A stretch of 64,000 nucleotides of DNA from Phymatolithon calcareum (GCA_977006965.1 OZ345353.1:310001-374000); one strand, 5' to 3'. Positions 20,404 through 32,258 are shown, counted from the first letter of the stretch. The notes: a model not told the origin generated them from the sequence alone. A program made the numbers and translations.

Positions 20404-22359
20404 CTAGTGTCTATTTTACGAACCCCCTCAATTGAGGGGCGATTTGAATGCTCGAAAAAATCCATAGAGCAAATTCGAAACAGATCGCTCACGCCATATT
20501 CGTAAAGCCTGGTTCATCTTCTGTTCGAGGAGTATCCACACTACTACCTTAAATTCGCTTCGTTCGGCGCTAGAAACGAAAATATGTTGGTCACGCAGAA
20601 ATACCAGACCTGCCATTCCAGGAGAAAAAAACCGGCCGCGCGCGGTCGGTACATCAGTACACACCAAGGAAGCATCTGTAAGAGGTCTTGCAGAGTGCTC
20701 CAGACTATACGGAGCCATTTCGAAGCCGAAAAAGGTGAGTAGTATGGTTCAGAATGTACTCAGGGAAAAAATCAATGGTCGCGCGAGCATGTTACATCGC
20801 ATAAAATGGGTTCTGCTTCGTCATCCATTAAAGAAGACTAAGATTAAGACAGTCCACATTGTCAACGTCAAGGCAGAGAACGCTGACGATGACATTGCAG
20901 ACGCTGAAAAGCTTGAACCGAACCAACACAGGCAAAGCGCGGTACCGCCCAGGCCTGCTTACAGTGTTCATTCTTGCCAATCTTCATCGCGAAACGCCTG
21001 TTTATCGTGTACAGTCGCGATTACATGCTCCTTAGAAGGGCATACAAGCTTCGATACAACCTTCAGAAGCTCTAAACGCCCTCTTCCGAGCACTCTCGCC
21101 TAAGTCTTACAGGGCCGTTGAGACCAAACATCGCACCGGGAACTTGATGTCACCACGCCCGACCGCGAGCCGAATACGTGCGCTCATTGGGTCCCAAGGT
21201 ACAAGGCGAAGTTCTTTTTCCGTTTTAGAGACGATTTTACTCTCAGTTGTGGAACTTCGCACTCTAAACAGAGACTTCTTATTCGAGATTTGTGGTATTG
21301 GACTTCATTCGAAGTACGATTGCGTGGTGACGATGTTTCCCCAAGTTAACTGCGAAAACTTGCTGTTTGGACGTCCTCTAAGCTGAAAAAAAGGGGCGAA
21401 AAGAGACTGCAGTGACAGAGCCTATTAAGTTTTTCGAAATACTCGTCCTCATGGCAAGAGTTGATTTCGGCGCTGAGAGCGCTTTCTGGAAGTCTACCAG
21501 GCCGAAGAAGTATCTCCCTGGCCCTTCTTCTTCCAAAACGGGGATGCCGGTGGCCGATACCTCCGGTTGATTTCATTCAGAGAGCAATCAAGTGAATTAG
21601 GCGACATGTACTTTGCGCAGTACCGCTGGTCACCTCGGTCAAGATTATGTCGATCCCACGAATGACCACAGAAAGCACACTGCGTAAAAGAGATTTTGAA
21701 GGCGAGATGGCCCACGGAATGGCAGTTCTGTGCTGTCTTATGGCCGCGTATGCCGGTATAAGGCGCATTGCATGTGTGGATTCATACATAGTGAGTGCTG
21801 ACTCTGCAGAGATTCAACAAGTGCGCCTATAGTTCATAAGGGCCATCTAACTCTTCTGGTGATTTTCTAGGTTGTTAGCTAGCTGTTATTCTCTGGTAAC
21901 CATGCAGAGTGTCAGCAGCACATGACGCAGTGAAGGTTTTGTGAAGTGCCGGGAGAACAAGTCTTCGATAGCATTTGACAAGCGCATTACTTGTCGAGGT
22001 TCAGTCGCGTCAGAGCGTATATTTGCATTCGAGAGCAGTGTTGGACGCCACGTTACCCCTAAGAAAAGTAAAAGGATGATTGTAGAGGTCATGATGACTA
22101 CTTTTGTTGTGCAAAACAACTGCAGAGTTTGCAAATGCAAGACCTCGACCATTGTGTTCTCACAATGTAATACGCTTGATAGTGCCGCAATATACATTTG
22201 CGACATTTCTACTATTAGGAACTGCTTCACTAAGCATGCTGAAGACATCTATGAGCTTGGCACTGTTGATGCGCTTGATAGAGAGTAACTTTCATGAGCA
22301 AAAAATTAAATGAATCTCTTCCCTCAATTGAGGGAAAATTTCCGTAAAATAGACACTAG
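20404..22359 (+). mobile_element. TIR element with palindromic termini, possibly piggyBac-like
   Basis: The ends are inverted repeats. CTAGTGTCTATTTTACG at 20,404-20,420 pairs with its reverse complement at 22,343-22,359, and each is followed inward by the perfect palindrome CCCTCAATTGAGGG (20,425-20,438 and 22,321-22,334). Inside, most frames are broken. Near the right end a plus-strand frame has a Cys/His cluster that resembles the C-terminal zinc ribbon of piggyBac transposases. The TTAA target site expected for piggyBac is not seen at the flanks, so the superfamily remains open. Confidence 0.55.
21941..22288 (+). pseudogene. Transposase C-terminal remnant with Cys/His cluster
   Basis: A 115-codon frame near the right end of the 20,404-22,359 element. 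Its second half contains NNCRVCKCKT, a further Cys about ten residues on, then ICD and NCFTKHAED. The spacing CxxC...C...C...CFxxH recalls the C-terminal cysteine-rich domain of piggyBac transposases. A piece before it (GSVASERIF) recalls the hAT dimerisation region instead, so the assignment is uncertain. No catalytic domain is readable upstream. Confidence 0.35.
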
Positions 22360-23390
22360 TAGAGTATTGATCAACATGAATATCAACTGCGGCAAAATTG
22401 CATCTCTAAAAATTCTTGTGTCTTTGGTGAGATTAAAATTTGGCCCAGGTTTGTCGTGTCTCAACTTTCCTGGAACAGCGAAGGCCCCTACTTCACAAAC
22501 ATGCTCGGAAACCCATTCTGAACTTGCAAAATTGTCGTAGAAACGTGCTTGATAAGGGTCTTGGGCAAATACCACCCACTTCCACGCTGCTCAGAATACC
22601 GGTCGGGTCTATTCTGAACTCTGGTGGAATGTGTGATGTCTTCGAAATGCGTGCTTCAGTTTACTGGAGTGAATCAAAATAGTGCCTAAGTAAGCTACGC
22701 TAAGAGGATCTGATCACGTCGCATGACTACTGGTCTATCGTTCAGAGTATGCGGTCCAAGACAGTGTCAGATACTCGCTGCGCAGAACGCGTCTACATCT
22801 AAGCCAACCATCACTTTGGCAGTGCGTGTGTCACCGACAGTGCACGTGAGTGTAGGTGATTACCTGGATGTACTCGTTCACGAGAGTGTGCGCGTAGTCG
22901 ATTGTGACCGTTGTTGTCGATGTAGGTGCAAATCATGCAGTGCGTGTTGTGCCTTGTGCCGAGAGTATTAGCAAAGTGGTTCGTTCAGTTTGAGCGCAAT
23001 TGCTCTCCAAACATGAAGGAGAGATGGACAAAAATAAGCTTCCAAAGGCTGGATTAAATCTGAGATAGGAATGAAATGCAAAAGCTACATAGAGACTACC
23101 TGGGGAAATGAAATGGTATGAATTGAAACACAAAACCAGGAAGACCGAGCTTCTCAAGTATATTAAATTTTAATCGAGCGCCATTTTGGAGAAAATCAGT
23201 ACTAGGTGCGTACTTTGGTATCACAGCGGTAATTGTGCTGGTTGTGCTGCAACGCATTTTATCATCATCGCAGATGGGCCCTGATGTGGAGGTGAGTTCA
23301 AATGACTCACACGAGCATTTGTTAGTAGAGAAATACGAATCAAGAAGGTCATGAGCGACCAGACTGCGCTACATTAGAAAACCATTTGAA
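22360..23390. other. No gene recognised
   Basis: Short frames on both strands without motifs. A GTG-rich stretch at 22,810-22,930 gives spurious Val/Cys-rich translations. Confidence 0.45.
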
Positions 23391-23460
23391 AAGTGAGCCC
23401 TGTTACTCCTAAGTGAGGCGTTCGGAGCTTTTAGATAAATCCTTACATATCCCCCCTCGC
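23391..23460 (+). mobile_element. LINE-like 3' end fragment
   Basis: GTGAGGCGTTCGGAGCTTTT, then an A-rich segment, then a C-tract at 23,451-23,456. It is collinear with 20,170-20,235 and resembles the 3' end of the long LINE. The coding part was not identified. Confidence 0.45.
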
Positions 23461-23671
23461 TCAAACAAGAGCCATGAATACAAAGTTCGAGAAGTAGCGT
23501 TATTGCTAAATTGTACAATGAGTGAGCCAGCACTTCTCCAAAACAAAATCTAATAAGCCCTACGAGGATGTAAATTAACGGACGAAGAAGAGAGCATATA
23601 CGATGCTATGTTAACAAACTATCCCAGACGGCAGGGGCTGAGCAACGCCCTGTCGCAGCGCCAATTGGCGC

Positions 23672-24917
23672 TCACTCGTCCTGCCCACAGGTCGTGCGCT
23701 TGGTCAATGCAAGAAACACCAAGGAGGCGATGAGCCCTACACCGGCCCCAACGCCTCCGACTGTACGCATTTGCTTGCGAAGCTGCTCCTCATGCGCCAC
23801 GTGCATAGTCTGTAGCTCAACAATCTGCACGTCGCGCATATTTAATTCCTTCTCGACTGCGCGGAGATTAGCGACCTCACTCTCTAGCTTCGCAACGGAT
23901 TTCTTCAAAGCCGCATTCTGGGCACACGCGTCTTCAAACCTCTTCTCGGCTGCGTCTCGCGCGTCCCGCGCCTCCTGCAGTTTATCGCTTACAGTCTTCA
24001 GCAGTAGCAATCGCTTTTCAGTTTTCTTCTTCTCCTCTGCGCGTGCTCGTCAAAGGCCAGAATGGGAAAGCGTGTGCCGTCAGTAAATTGCTCGTCAGAT
24101 GACTGCTGATAACGCATGCGCTGTTGCCAAAATCAAAAATGCACGCACTGCAAGCAAAAGACGGGAGATCAGGCAATGACAGAAATCGAATGAGTCAGAA
24201 GATGAATAGGTGAGCCCATCTGCGCGAATGTCAAGTTGGAAGCGCACTGCGACATACCCTGTAAATTGCGCGACCTCAGCGTTCAGGTTGGCATTAGTCA
24301 GATTTAGGGCGTTGATAGATTTTTCGCGTTGCTCGAGCAGAACGTGGGCTCCCCTAAGCCCCTTGTTCACCAATTTCTCCGCGTGCTCCGCATCGCAGTA
24401 GCGGTCTGTTGCAACCTTGAGTTCTTCGCGTAATTGCTCAATCTCGATGGACACTTGTTGCAGCCGCTTGACGCGGCATATGGCGCGCTTTTGCCAAGAT
24501 TCCTCGTCCTCACCCGTGATACTGCGCTCCTCGTTTTCCAGAATTTGGTCTCGAAACGTGCTGACAACACAATCGAAAATTCCATTCCTGTTAGTACGCT
24601 AATTCATCCCATATGGTAAAGATATAGTAAAAGAAATCGATTCGAGATATCGCTTACCCATCACTGCCAAGAAGAAGGGTACTACCGCTGGCCTTCTTCT
24701 TCTTTTTCTTCTTCTTCTTCGGCTCTGTGCCTGGTTCTTTCATGGCGCCATTCAAGCTCTGTCCATTGACAGCTGCAGTATTCATGTCTGGTCCACTAGT
24801 GGAGGTGCCCAGCGCAGAGGCGCCGTTGCCCAATTTCGACGGGATTGCAGCCTTGGCGACGACGGAGATGGCAGCAGGGATGACGGATGTCGGAGTGGTC
24901 GGGGCGCTGGTGGTCAT
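23672..24917 (-). CDS. Tail-anchored coiled-coil protein, spliced
   Basis: A host-type gene on the minus strand. Exon 1 (24,658-24,917) starts at a clear ATG. It encodes an Ala/Ser/Thr/Pro-rich segment followed by a run of nine lysines. Intron 1 (24,588-24,657, 70 bp) has donor GTAAGC and ends TACTAACAG. Exon 2 (24,258-24,587) joins in frame and encodes an acidic, heptad-rich coiled coil (QVSIEIEQLREELKVATDR and onward). A second intron starts at GTATGT (24,252-24,257). The last exon, ending at the stop at 23,672, continues the coiled coil. It finishes with a Gly-rich hydrophobic helix (GVGAGVGLIASLVFLALTKR) near the C-terminus, as in tail-anchored membrane proteins. I could not fix the second acceptor: the obvious AG sites do not restore frame, so there may be one more small exon or a mutation. 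I recognise no family. Membrane tethering is inferred from the sequence alone. Confidence 0.6.
24588..24657 (-). other. Spliceosomal intron with branch-like TACTAAC abutting the acceptor
   Basis: A 70-bp intron between exons 1 and 2 of the coiled-coil gene. The donor is GTAAGC. The last nine bases are TACTAACAG, so the yeast-type branch consensus is directly followed by AG. Exclusion of the intron joins the two exons in frame without a stop. Confidence 0.6.
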
Positions 24918-25008
24918 TGCGGTACTGAAGGTTGTAGTATCCTCCGATAGACCAACGCACGCGAAAGAAGATGTATCTCGACACCTTTATAGTTACACGT
25001 TGCGATAG

Positions 25009-26765
25009 GTGACCTCGAGCGCGACCTCATTTTGAATCAGTGGATGGTCAGTTTCAAACAGAAATTAACGACAGCTGTCCAGCGCCGCAGATTTGCGAGA
25101 TCTGCTTCTTATGTATCAGCTGCGCCGTGAATGCGCTCAGATGAGGTGTGGGTTGGTGATTAGAATCTCGCCGAACTGTCGATATAGCCAATCGTGTACC
25201 CGCGCGTGGTACATGCTGAACTACGTAAATTAAAGCGCCACCATGACGGAAGACCGTCACCACGAAAATGAGCACCGGTTTGGGAGTGGAACTTGTCCTA
25301 CGACAACTTCTAGGCAGCTTTCTGTGCCATTTAAGAATATTCAATATCTTCTACATGTTCGTACAATGGAAGCAGCAAAGACATTCCAATTGTCGAACTG
25401 AAATCTAAGAGATCAAGATTGCGTAGTGGGGCGATATGGTTGGACGGAGCGGGCTTTGGAAATGGTCTGTGCCTATCGAACTCAACATATCATGGCAGCT
25501 TTACGCGGCATTGAAGGGCACCCTATATCTTCTACTCCATCCAAGACATGACGGTTGTCGTACTACGTTCTAAGAGATCGCAAACCGTGAATCGCGATTC
25601 GCTAGCAGCAAACGGGGCAATGTGGTACGGAGGACTGGGCTTGAAAAATTTGATGCACCTGTCGCATTTGACGATCTTTTGCACACGTCGTCCAATCCGT
25701 TCATATTTTTGGTAGCACCACCCCCTTTAACCTTAAATGCACGTTGAGTAACAGAGCCATTATTGATGATCAGGAAGATGATGTCAGCTACGTACACGGT
25801 ACCAGAATAAATATGTCACGAACCATATCCTGGCATGCATGCAACCCGAAATGATACTGCGCACCTAAATCTGGCCTGTCGCTTGCTGGGCATCCCTACG
25901 TAAAATGTCGCACAATCACAGATTTGAGACAAATTCAGCGTCGCGGCGAAGTAAACACGAAATCTACGACTTACAGGAATGTGTCTTGCCTTCTTGATCA
26001 GTCTTCAGGTGCGGGGCGCTCCTACCGTAATTGGTAGGAGGGGTGGCTCTAGAATCCTTTGTCGATTTGCGTCGTAGCCGTCACAAGCTCAATAGCTCGG
26101 CTTCGTAGTAGACCTTTTGCATGACTGGAACTTTGCCCACAGTCGAGACACAGCTGGACAAACGGTCGCCCTTGACACTTCATATGGAGTCGCTGCGACT
26201 CATATCGCCACAACAAACCGATTGGCAATCAATGTTCGCAGGCTGAGATAATGAACCCAGGTCAGGGCTCGATGTGAATGGTGTGCTCTTGTAATAGTTG
26301 AACTCTTAAAATTGATCGGATTGTCGTCCTTCTCAGGAGCTCCTGAAGTCATGCGTCAGATATCAATCACCCAGACTGCCTTCGTGTTAGTTGTGTTCCG
26401 TCCTAATTGTGCTCACAGCTTCTTCCTTTGCCACCTTTGGTGCCGCTCCTACAGAAGTCAGTTTCTCTTCGTGGGCCTTGTCAATCATTGGCCTCGTTTG
26501 ACGAGATTTTGAGGTTGCTTATGAATAGCATGATGGAAAACACCAACCTGCGTCCATGGTACATATCTTGAGCAAGACGGGGTCAGCTTCATCCCTTTGA
26601 TGCACATCAGTCGAAGACCCATAGGGGTTTTAGAAAAACAGACCTCCGCAGAATTTCTTCTTCGAGTCTCCCTGCTGACGCCCATATACCGACTGCGATT
26701 GCGGTTCTCGAAGACGTTTGAAACTTTGATCAGAAAAAAAAAAGGGAGATACGCTGATCACTTTC
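25009..26765. other. No gene recognised; weak internal duplication and a hairpin
   Basis: The stretches 25,390-25,460 and 25,565-25,650 share the anchors CTAAGAGATC and GGGGC-ATGTGGT-ACGGA, suggesting an old duplication. A perfect 8-bp stem, CTCCTACC and GGTAGGAG, lies at about 26,018-26,040. Frames are short and unsupported. Confidence 0.35.
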
Positions 26766-26769
26766 TCGG

Positions 26770-27795
26770 GCCATAGTGCGGTCGCATTTGTGATTCCAAC
26801 CACATACGCGCAAGCGATCGGCTTTCAGCTGTCACCCGTTGCATGCGACGCTTACGGAACGAAGAGATTTCCTTGAGTACAACGGATTAAGCTCAGAAGC
26901 CTCATTCCCAACCTTTCTCGAAACTGGAAAAACTCAAGAGCAGTGTTCCATCAGACGGACGGGACAAAAAAGCCGCTCAGGTGCTCTCCGCATCTCGTTT
27001 TCTGGTAGCGCGTCCTGGACAAGTTTCGCCTTACGCATGGCACGTAGTTCCGCCTCGTCGTGAATAATTTGATACTCTGCGCGCATGGGAAAGTATTCTC
27101 TGAAGATCGGCTTCACAGAGTTGGACGCCCTCGTCAATGGTATACATCAAGTCGCCCGGAAACAAGGAAGTCTCCATCTCACCAATCTTTCCAATAGAAG
27201 TCGTGCAACATAAAGGAACCGGGTGGAGTGACTCACACTGGTGCTTAAAAACAAAACTGTTCATCGATCCGTCACGCTCATGAAGTTAGAGGGGAACTTA
27301 AAGACATCAGTGGTATTTGGCAATATTGCGAGCCGGACGCACGATTCCCTGGTGAAGGAAGAAGACTTTGCAGACTGCTTGCACACGGCAGTGGAACCAT
27401 GAACATCGGAGCGATGAGAAGTCGAGCTCCAAGGTTATCGGTAAATTCCCACATGACAGGCGAAAGCGAGTGAAGAACAGAATTTTTCCAAAGGTTACGT
27501 GGCGGACAAAATGATCCTAATACTGCGCCGATAAGTCAGGTTTTTGTGTTTGTCGGTGATGCCTTCTGGTTCGGCGCTGCTCTGGAGCTCATCGGTAAGC
27601 CACGCAAATGCGGATATTTCTGTGGTTGCCGATGTCTTCGACGCGTGCAGCTCGCATACATACACAGTTCATCCGAAATCTCTCTTTTAAACTGAAAAAG
27701 GTGTTAAACTCACACCGACATCCCCCCTGCGACGGCGCTCCCAGTCAGAGCCACGATCACCTGCGGTGGTTCGGTCTAAATCATGACCAGTGGAA
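26770..27795 (-). repeat. Tandem paralogous unit 1 (unknown coding family)
   Basis: A unit of about 1.04 kb that aligns end to end with 27,800-28,890. Anchors are CAAGCGATCGG (26,812 against 27,855), GCAGTGTTCC (26,940 against 27,981), and TGTCTTC followed by ACGCG (27,631 against 28,675). On the minus strand short open pieces match between the units, for example MRKAKLVQDALPENE against LKAQRAEDAFPANES. This suggests a duplicated gene or transposon-derived gene that has decayed. I do not recognise the family. Confidence 0.5.
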
Positions 27796-27799
27796 CGAT

Positions 27800-28890
27800 G
27801 ATCACTCTTCAGAACCAAAGCGCGGTAATTTCGAAGAATATGCCAATATCCGCCCAAGCGATCGGTTTTGAGCTGTCGTCCGCTGTCGGTATGCCATGAT
27901 CGCAGTACGGAGAGACACACTTATGTAACAGGATCCGGGCATATCGTTTCCAACCTTGCTCAAACTGAAAAAACCGACGTGCAGTGTTCCGTCCGACATT
28001 CCAGACAGGTCAGAAATGGCCTTCTTGTATTTTCTGCTTTCATTTGCTGGAAACGCATCCTCAGCCCGTTGCGCTTTGAGCACGTCCCGTATTGCTCCTC
28101 GTAAAGCATACTAGGAAGCACGCTCCACTATGCTGGTGGCCGTGTCATGATCGTGTTCAGGTGCATAGGGAGCATTTCTCAAAGATAAGTAAAGTCGCCT
28201 AGTAACATGGAGGCTTCTCATCTCCCGAGTCTGCCAAAACACAGAACGACGGATGAGGGACGAAGTTGCGTAAGGAAAGTCAACGGCACGACCCAACAGG
28301 GTAAATACATTACGGTCAGTCGGAATGATTAATGGGGAACGTAAAAAAATCAATCGTACTGCGCGATTTTGAGCACAGATTGCACGATCCCCTGGTCAAC
28401 AAAAAATTATGACACGAGTTGCGATTTGCAAGGTAATAAAAAGTTCAGTGCGAGGAGAAGAAGAGCGAACAGTTTCGCACTAAAGTCCCGAGTGGTAGGT
28501 GAAATCGGGCGAACGAAAAAGAATTTTTTGAGGAAGATCGATCGTCGGGCGGACAATTTGATTCGAAAACGCCGTTGAACGATGTTTGCGTCGCGCTTGA
28601 GCGATGTGTTCCTTGTTTAGGATGACCGAGAGATCCTTGATGCGGCACGAAAAGGCGGATAAAATTGTGGATGCCTGTGTCTTCAACGCGCGAGGCGCCT
28701 CGATGACCAGCCCGTCCTGAACTGACCATTTGAACGTATTAAAGTAACCTTGAATTTGAGAAGCGCAAACGCATTTGATTCCCATTCAGATTCGCATGCG
28801 GGCTTTGCTTTCGGTATCCCAGGTGTTCTCGAGATGCAGAACCGATTGAATGCAAAAAATATCGCAGGTTTGAAATACATGCTATAGCGA
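27800..28890 (-). repeat. Tandem paralogous unit 2 (unknown coding family)
   Basis: The second unit of the duplication described for 26,770-27,795. Minus-strand frames at 27,802-28,083 and 28,480-28,785 are the longest open pieces. The latter includes a segment rich in Lys and Arg (NKEHIAQARRKHRS). Similarity to unit 1 is patchy, so the duplication is old. Exon limits cannot be set from sequence alone. Confidence 0.5.
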
Positions 28891-31050
28891 GTAGAACACC
28901 GGTGAACGTGGCGGCGGATCTTGGATCGTCACTCCCGTGGTATGTCGAGGTACAACTGTCTTGTTTAGTCGGATTATGTTTGTTTCCGAAGGCAATACAT
29001 CAAACTTCGCTCACGTTGCCTCCCGGCTGGTGATTTCCCGGCGAAACAAGCGGAATATAGCGGAAAAAACTTTGATCTGTGAGAGAGTCGGAAGGAAGCA
29101 ATCACTGTGCGCTTCAGTAACACACTGGTCCAAAGACACTTTCATTCCACGCAAAGAATTGTACGCAGAGTTATCGGCAGCGCGGGTACGATCCCATCAT
29201 ATTCTGATTGGGAGCGTGGGACGTGACAATTTCGTTCGGATGGGTCGTTGAGTTGCCAGGGAGGCACGAGGTGAGTTTGGAGCCCTTTTTTGGGTCATGA
29301 TTCTGTTGGGTTGCGGTTTGTAGCTGTTTTTGGAAAGTGCATTTAGGTTTTGCATTTAGAAAACGGAGAAATTTTGGAAATTGGAAAATTATATTTTCTC
29401 AATCGGCCGAGTATATATCTAAAACAAACCATGTTCTCACGGGTTTTTTTCTAAACTGTATTTTGGGATGTACCTTTCAATTGCATGAAGACTCGCCCAC
29501 GGGGAAAGGGAGAGGGAGGCACCGATTCAAGCCAAAATTGTAGGGATCGGGGATGGTGCTTCACAGGGGCTCGTCGTATAGCTAACCAGAACCGCTGATC
29601 CACTGATTGCGAGATGAAGCACAGATGATCTGTGATCTGGGGACGCAACTGTAGCTGGAAGTAGCATTTCTATTGGAATTCTTGGGACGAGAGTAGTTCT
29701 GCGCAGCGATACTGTCGAGAGAAAGAACCGCCAAGCTAAACAGGGTCAATTAGTCCGCACCAGAGACACTTCAAGGGTGAATCAGGGCTCAGCGGCTACA
29801 AAAAGCAGATGCATGAACTTCCTATGGCTTCCTCAACAGCGGCTGCAATAGGAAGTACAGAATTTGTAGTCTCAAGATCGTGGTAGTCAAAATGGAAAAG
29901 CAAGCGTTGCTGTCGCAAACAAGTGAATGGATGGGCACAGACGACATGTAGAATGAAACCAAGTATCACGACAATATTCCACAACTCTGTTGTGTCGAAA
30001 AGTCGGATTCAATGGTTCTCTTTACTTCCACTAATCAGCACATATATGCTCCCGAGTGTGTGAGACCGATGTTCCAAACGCCAAGTCCTTTCTTCATGGC
30101 CTTCAGGGAAGAATTTGGAGGATAATATTGGAGAATGAGAAAGTAATATCTATGTCCTGATTGAGAGCGACGCATTGATTATAAAGGTGGATGATGTGTC
30201 TGCAACGTGAGTAAGTGGCGAGATCGGATCGAAATTTGTGTAAGTGCAGTGCTGCATAGATCTTGGTAGGTTTCCTTCTGTCTGTGGAGCAGGAGTCAAG
30301 AGTTGCAACTGTCCGAAAGGATAGAAACAAGATGCTACTGTAGCATCTATCAATGTAGAAGTCGAGAAGAACGAGTTTAAAATAGAAATTAATCTATTTT
30401 AAACTTAAAAAGTATTCTGAAGATACCGTTTACTTTAGATTGCAGTGTAGTTGTTTCAACAAGTTTGGAAAGTTGGTTTGTTTGGTTTTGGGCGGGCTAT
30501 ATGGCGATGATTTGAACAATCGATTGTTGAGCAAAGATGTAAACGGTCAGGTCTTGAGACTGACCAGAAGTTAAAAAAAAGTTGAAAACGGACCCGCGCA
30601 AATTTCGCAATTGCCACAAAGTAACGTCCTGTACGGTGTGATTGGGCGAGATCGGGACGAGAAATGGGGTATTTGAAATGCCGAGGAGGGATTTTATGCA
30701 TTAACAGGCGCCAGAAAAGGGGATGTGTTGTAAAATACGAGTAAACGCGTTGGCGGGGCGGGGCGTTCGACGAAGCGACGAGGACATAGATATATCGCAA
30801 GTGTCAGTGAGTGTGAGCGAGCTTGGGTTCGAATGTGGCAATCACTGACATAAATAGCATACAGCACAGTTTTTTACGGTGCGGCGTGCATGAAACCACA
30901 GAAAAGGCTTCAGCTGTGGGAACTTACCAAACATGCCCTGCAGAGCGTTTTCGGGGCGTTCTCGCTCTACCTGGCGCAAGAGAGCAGGTCTATTGGACGG
31001 ATCTCATGTAGCACGGGGCCCATGTTCGAAACGGCGACTGCGATTGGTCG
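28891..31050. other. No gene recognised; AT-rich spacer with one long hairpin
   Basis: Short unsupported frames only. At 30,375-30,404 a perfect 12-bp inverted repeat (GTTTAAAATAGA and its complement, six-base loop) forms a strong hairpin of unknown role. Confidence 0.45.
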
Positions 31051-31365
31051 GTGAAAAGTTCGTATGTAGGTTTAACGGAGAAAACGATTTCAAAACGTTG
31101 CGCACAGGTCCAATGTTTGATACATGTGCGCAACGGGACTGCACAGCTGCCAGGCACCACTGATTTCGTCTATTTTGTCCCAATCGGTCAAGCTGGTCGA
31201 TACTTGACACCACCCAATTACATTGCGCAGTATCGCACGATGCAGGACATATTTGATAGCACTACACGGCGCATGGACCTCATTCAGCAACAGATGCGGG
31301 ATGACAGAATCCGGGAGAACTCTGCGAGAAATGACTGCGAAACTAAATTAATTGAAATGCAATGA
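31051..31365 (+). CDS. Hypothetical ORF, hydrophilic
   Basis: An open frame of 104 codons whose first codon is GTG, so as a eukaryotic gene it would need an upstream exon. The C-terminal half is polar and helical in character (RRMDLIQQQMRDDRIREN). No family is recognised. It could be a chance frame. Confidence 0.2.
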   Translation: MKSSYVGLTEKTISKRCAQVQCLIHVRNGTAQLPGTTDFVYFVPIGQAGRYLTPPNYIAQYRTMQDIFDSTTRRMDLIQQQMRDDRIRENSARNDCETKLIEMQ

Positions 31366-32054
31366 ACGAGCCAGTGCTGCTATAGTGCAGTATCATACTG
31401 TCAGTACAATACGACTCCCAGCAAGAGCTGGCATCCAAAAAATTTGGGCGGCGAAACTGAAAATGGACGGCAATGGAGTGTACGGACCTGGGGGTCGTTG
31501 TTGCTTGCGTTGCATTGAGCAGTGGAGTGTGATATCATACTGTAGCATTGCCGGTCGAAAACGTCAGCTCCGAAGACGAAGACTGACGATGCATATTTGT
31601 AGGGCCAAAGTGTACACATTTCCGTACGTACGTGCATGACATGCATGTGCATGTTTCGACATTGCCGTCGTTGATCGGAGCCGCAATTGCAGCACAGCAA
31701 TAATAAGTGCCTGAAGTCGCTGTCATCTGGTTGTCGTAAACGCGACGTGTGCGGTGGCTGCCTTCCAGCTGCCTTCCGACTCATTTATCGTGCTGCCTTC
31801 CATCCTGCCGTGGCCCAGCGGCTGAGATGGCGTTTGAGCAAAGAAACACAATAATTTTGGATATTCACTTGCCTCTCAGCCTATCGGGTGACTGTGCACC
31901 ACACGGCGTTCGAGGGATTGGGGTGCGTGCCGGGCACTTAGCGAGAAATTTTTTCTCGGCAACACCGATCATCAGACGAGGTCAGGGACTGTCCTGCTCG
32001 TGAGGTGTGCGACGAATCGCGGTTGATTGCGATGGGTCTAGATTGTACTGTAGA
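31366..32054. other. No gene recognised
   Basis: Only short frames without motifs or start context. The stretch leads directly into the palindrome cluster. Confidence 0.4.
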
Positions 32055-32258
32055 GTACAGTAGAGCATGATCATCATGCATGCTCTACTGTACTGATGAT
32101 GATGATGCCCCCTTACGCGCAACTTCGCGGACAGAGCAGGGGAGAGGGTTTTACAGAGCGTGGCAGCTGTACACTCTGCCATTCCGCTTCCAGAAGCGGA
32201 ATGACAGAGTGTACTTTGTCGAATCAGTAACGGGAACCAGATGAGTGCATCATGCACT
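32055..32258. repeat. Cluster of three near-perfect palindromes
   Basis: Three inverted repeats lie within 204 bp. First, 32,055-32,069 pairs with 32,079-32,093 (15 bp, perfect). Second, 32,169-32,190 pairs with 32,193-32,214 (22 bp, one mismatch, two-base loop). Third, TGAGTGCAT pairs with ATGCACTCA around a single base at about 32,240-32,258. No gene is associated with them. They could be transcribed hairpins, protein-binding sites or remnants of foldback elements. Confidence 0.7.
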
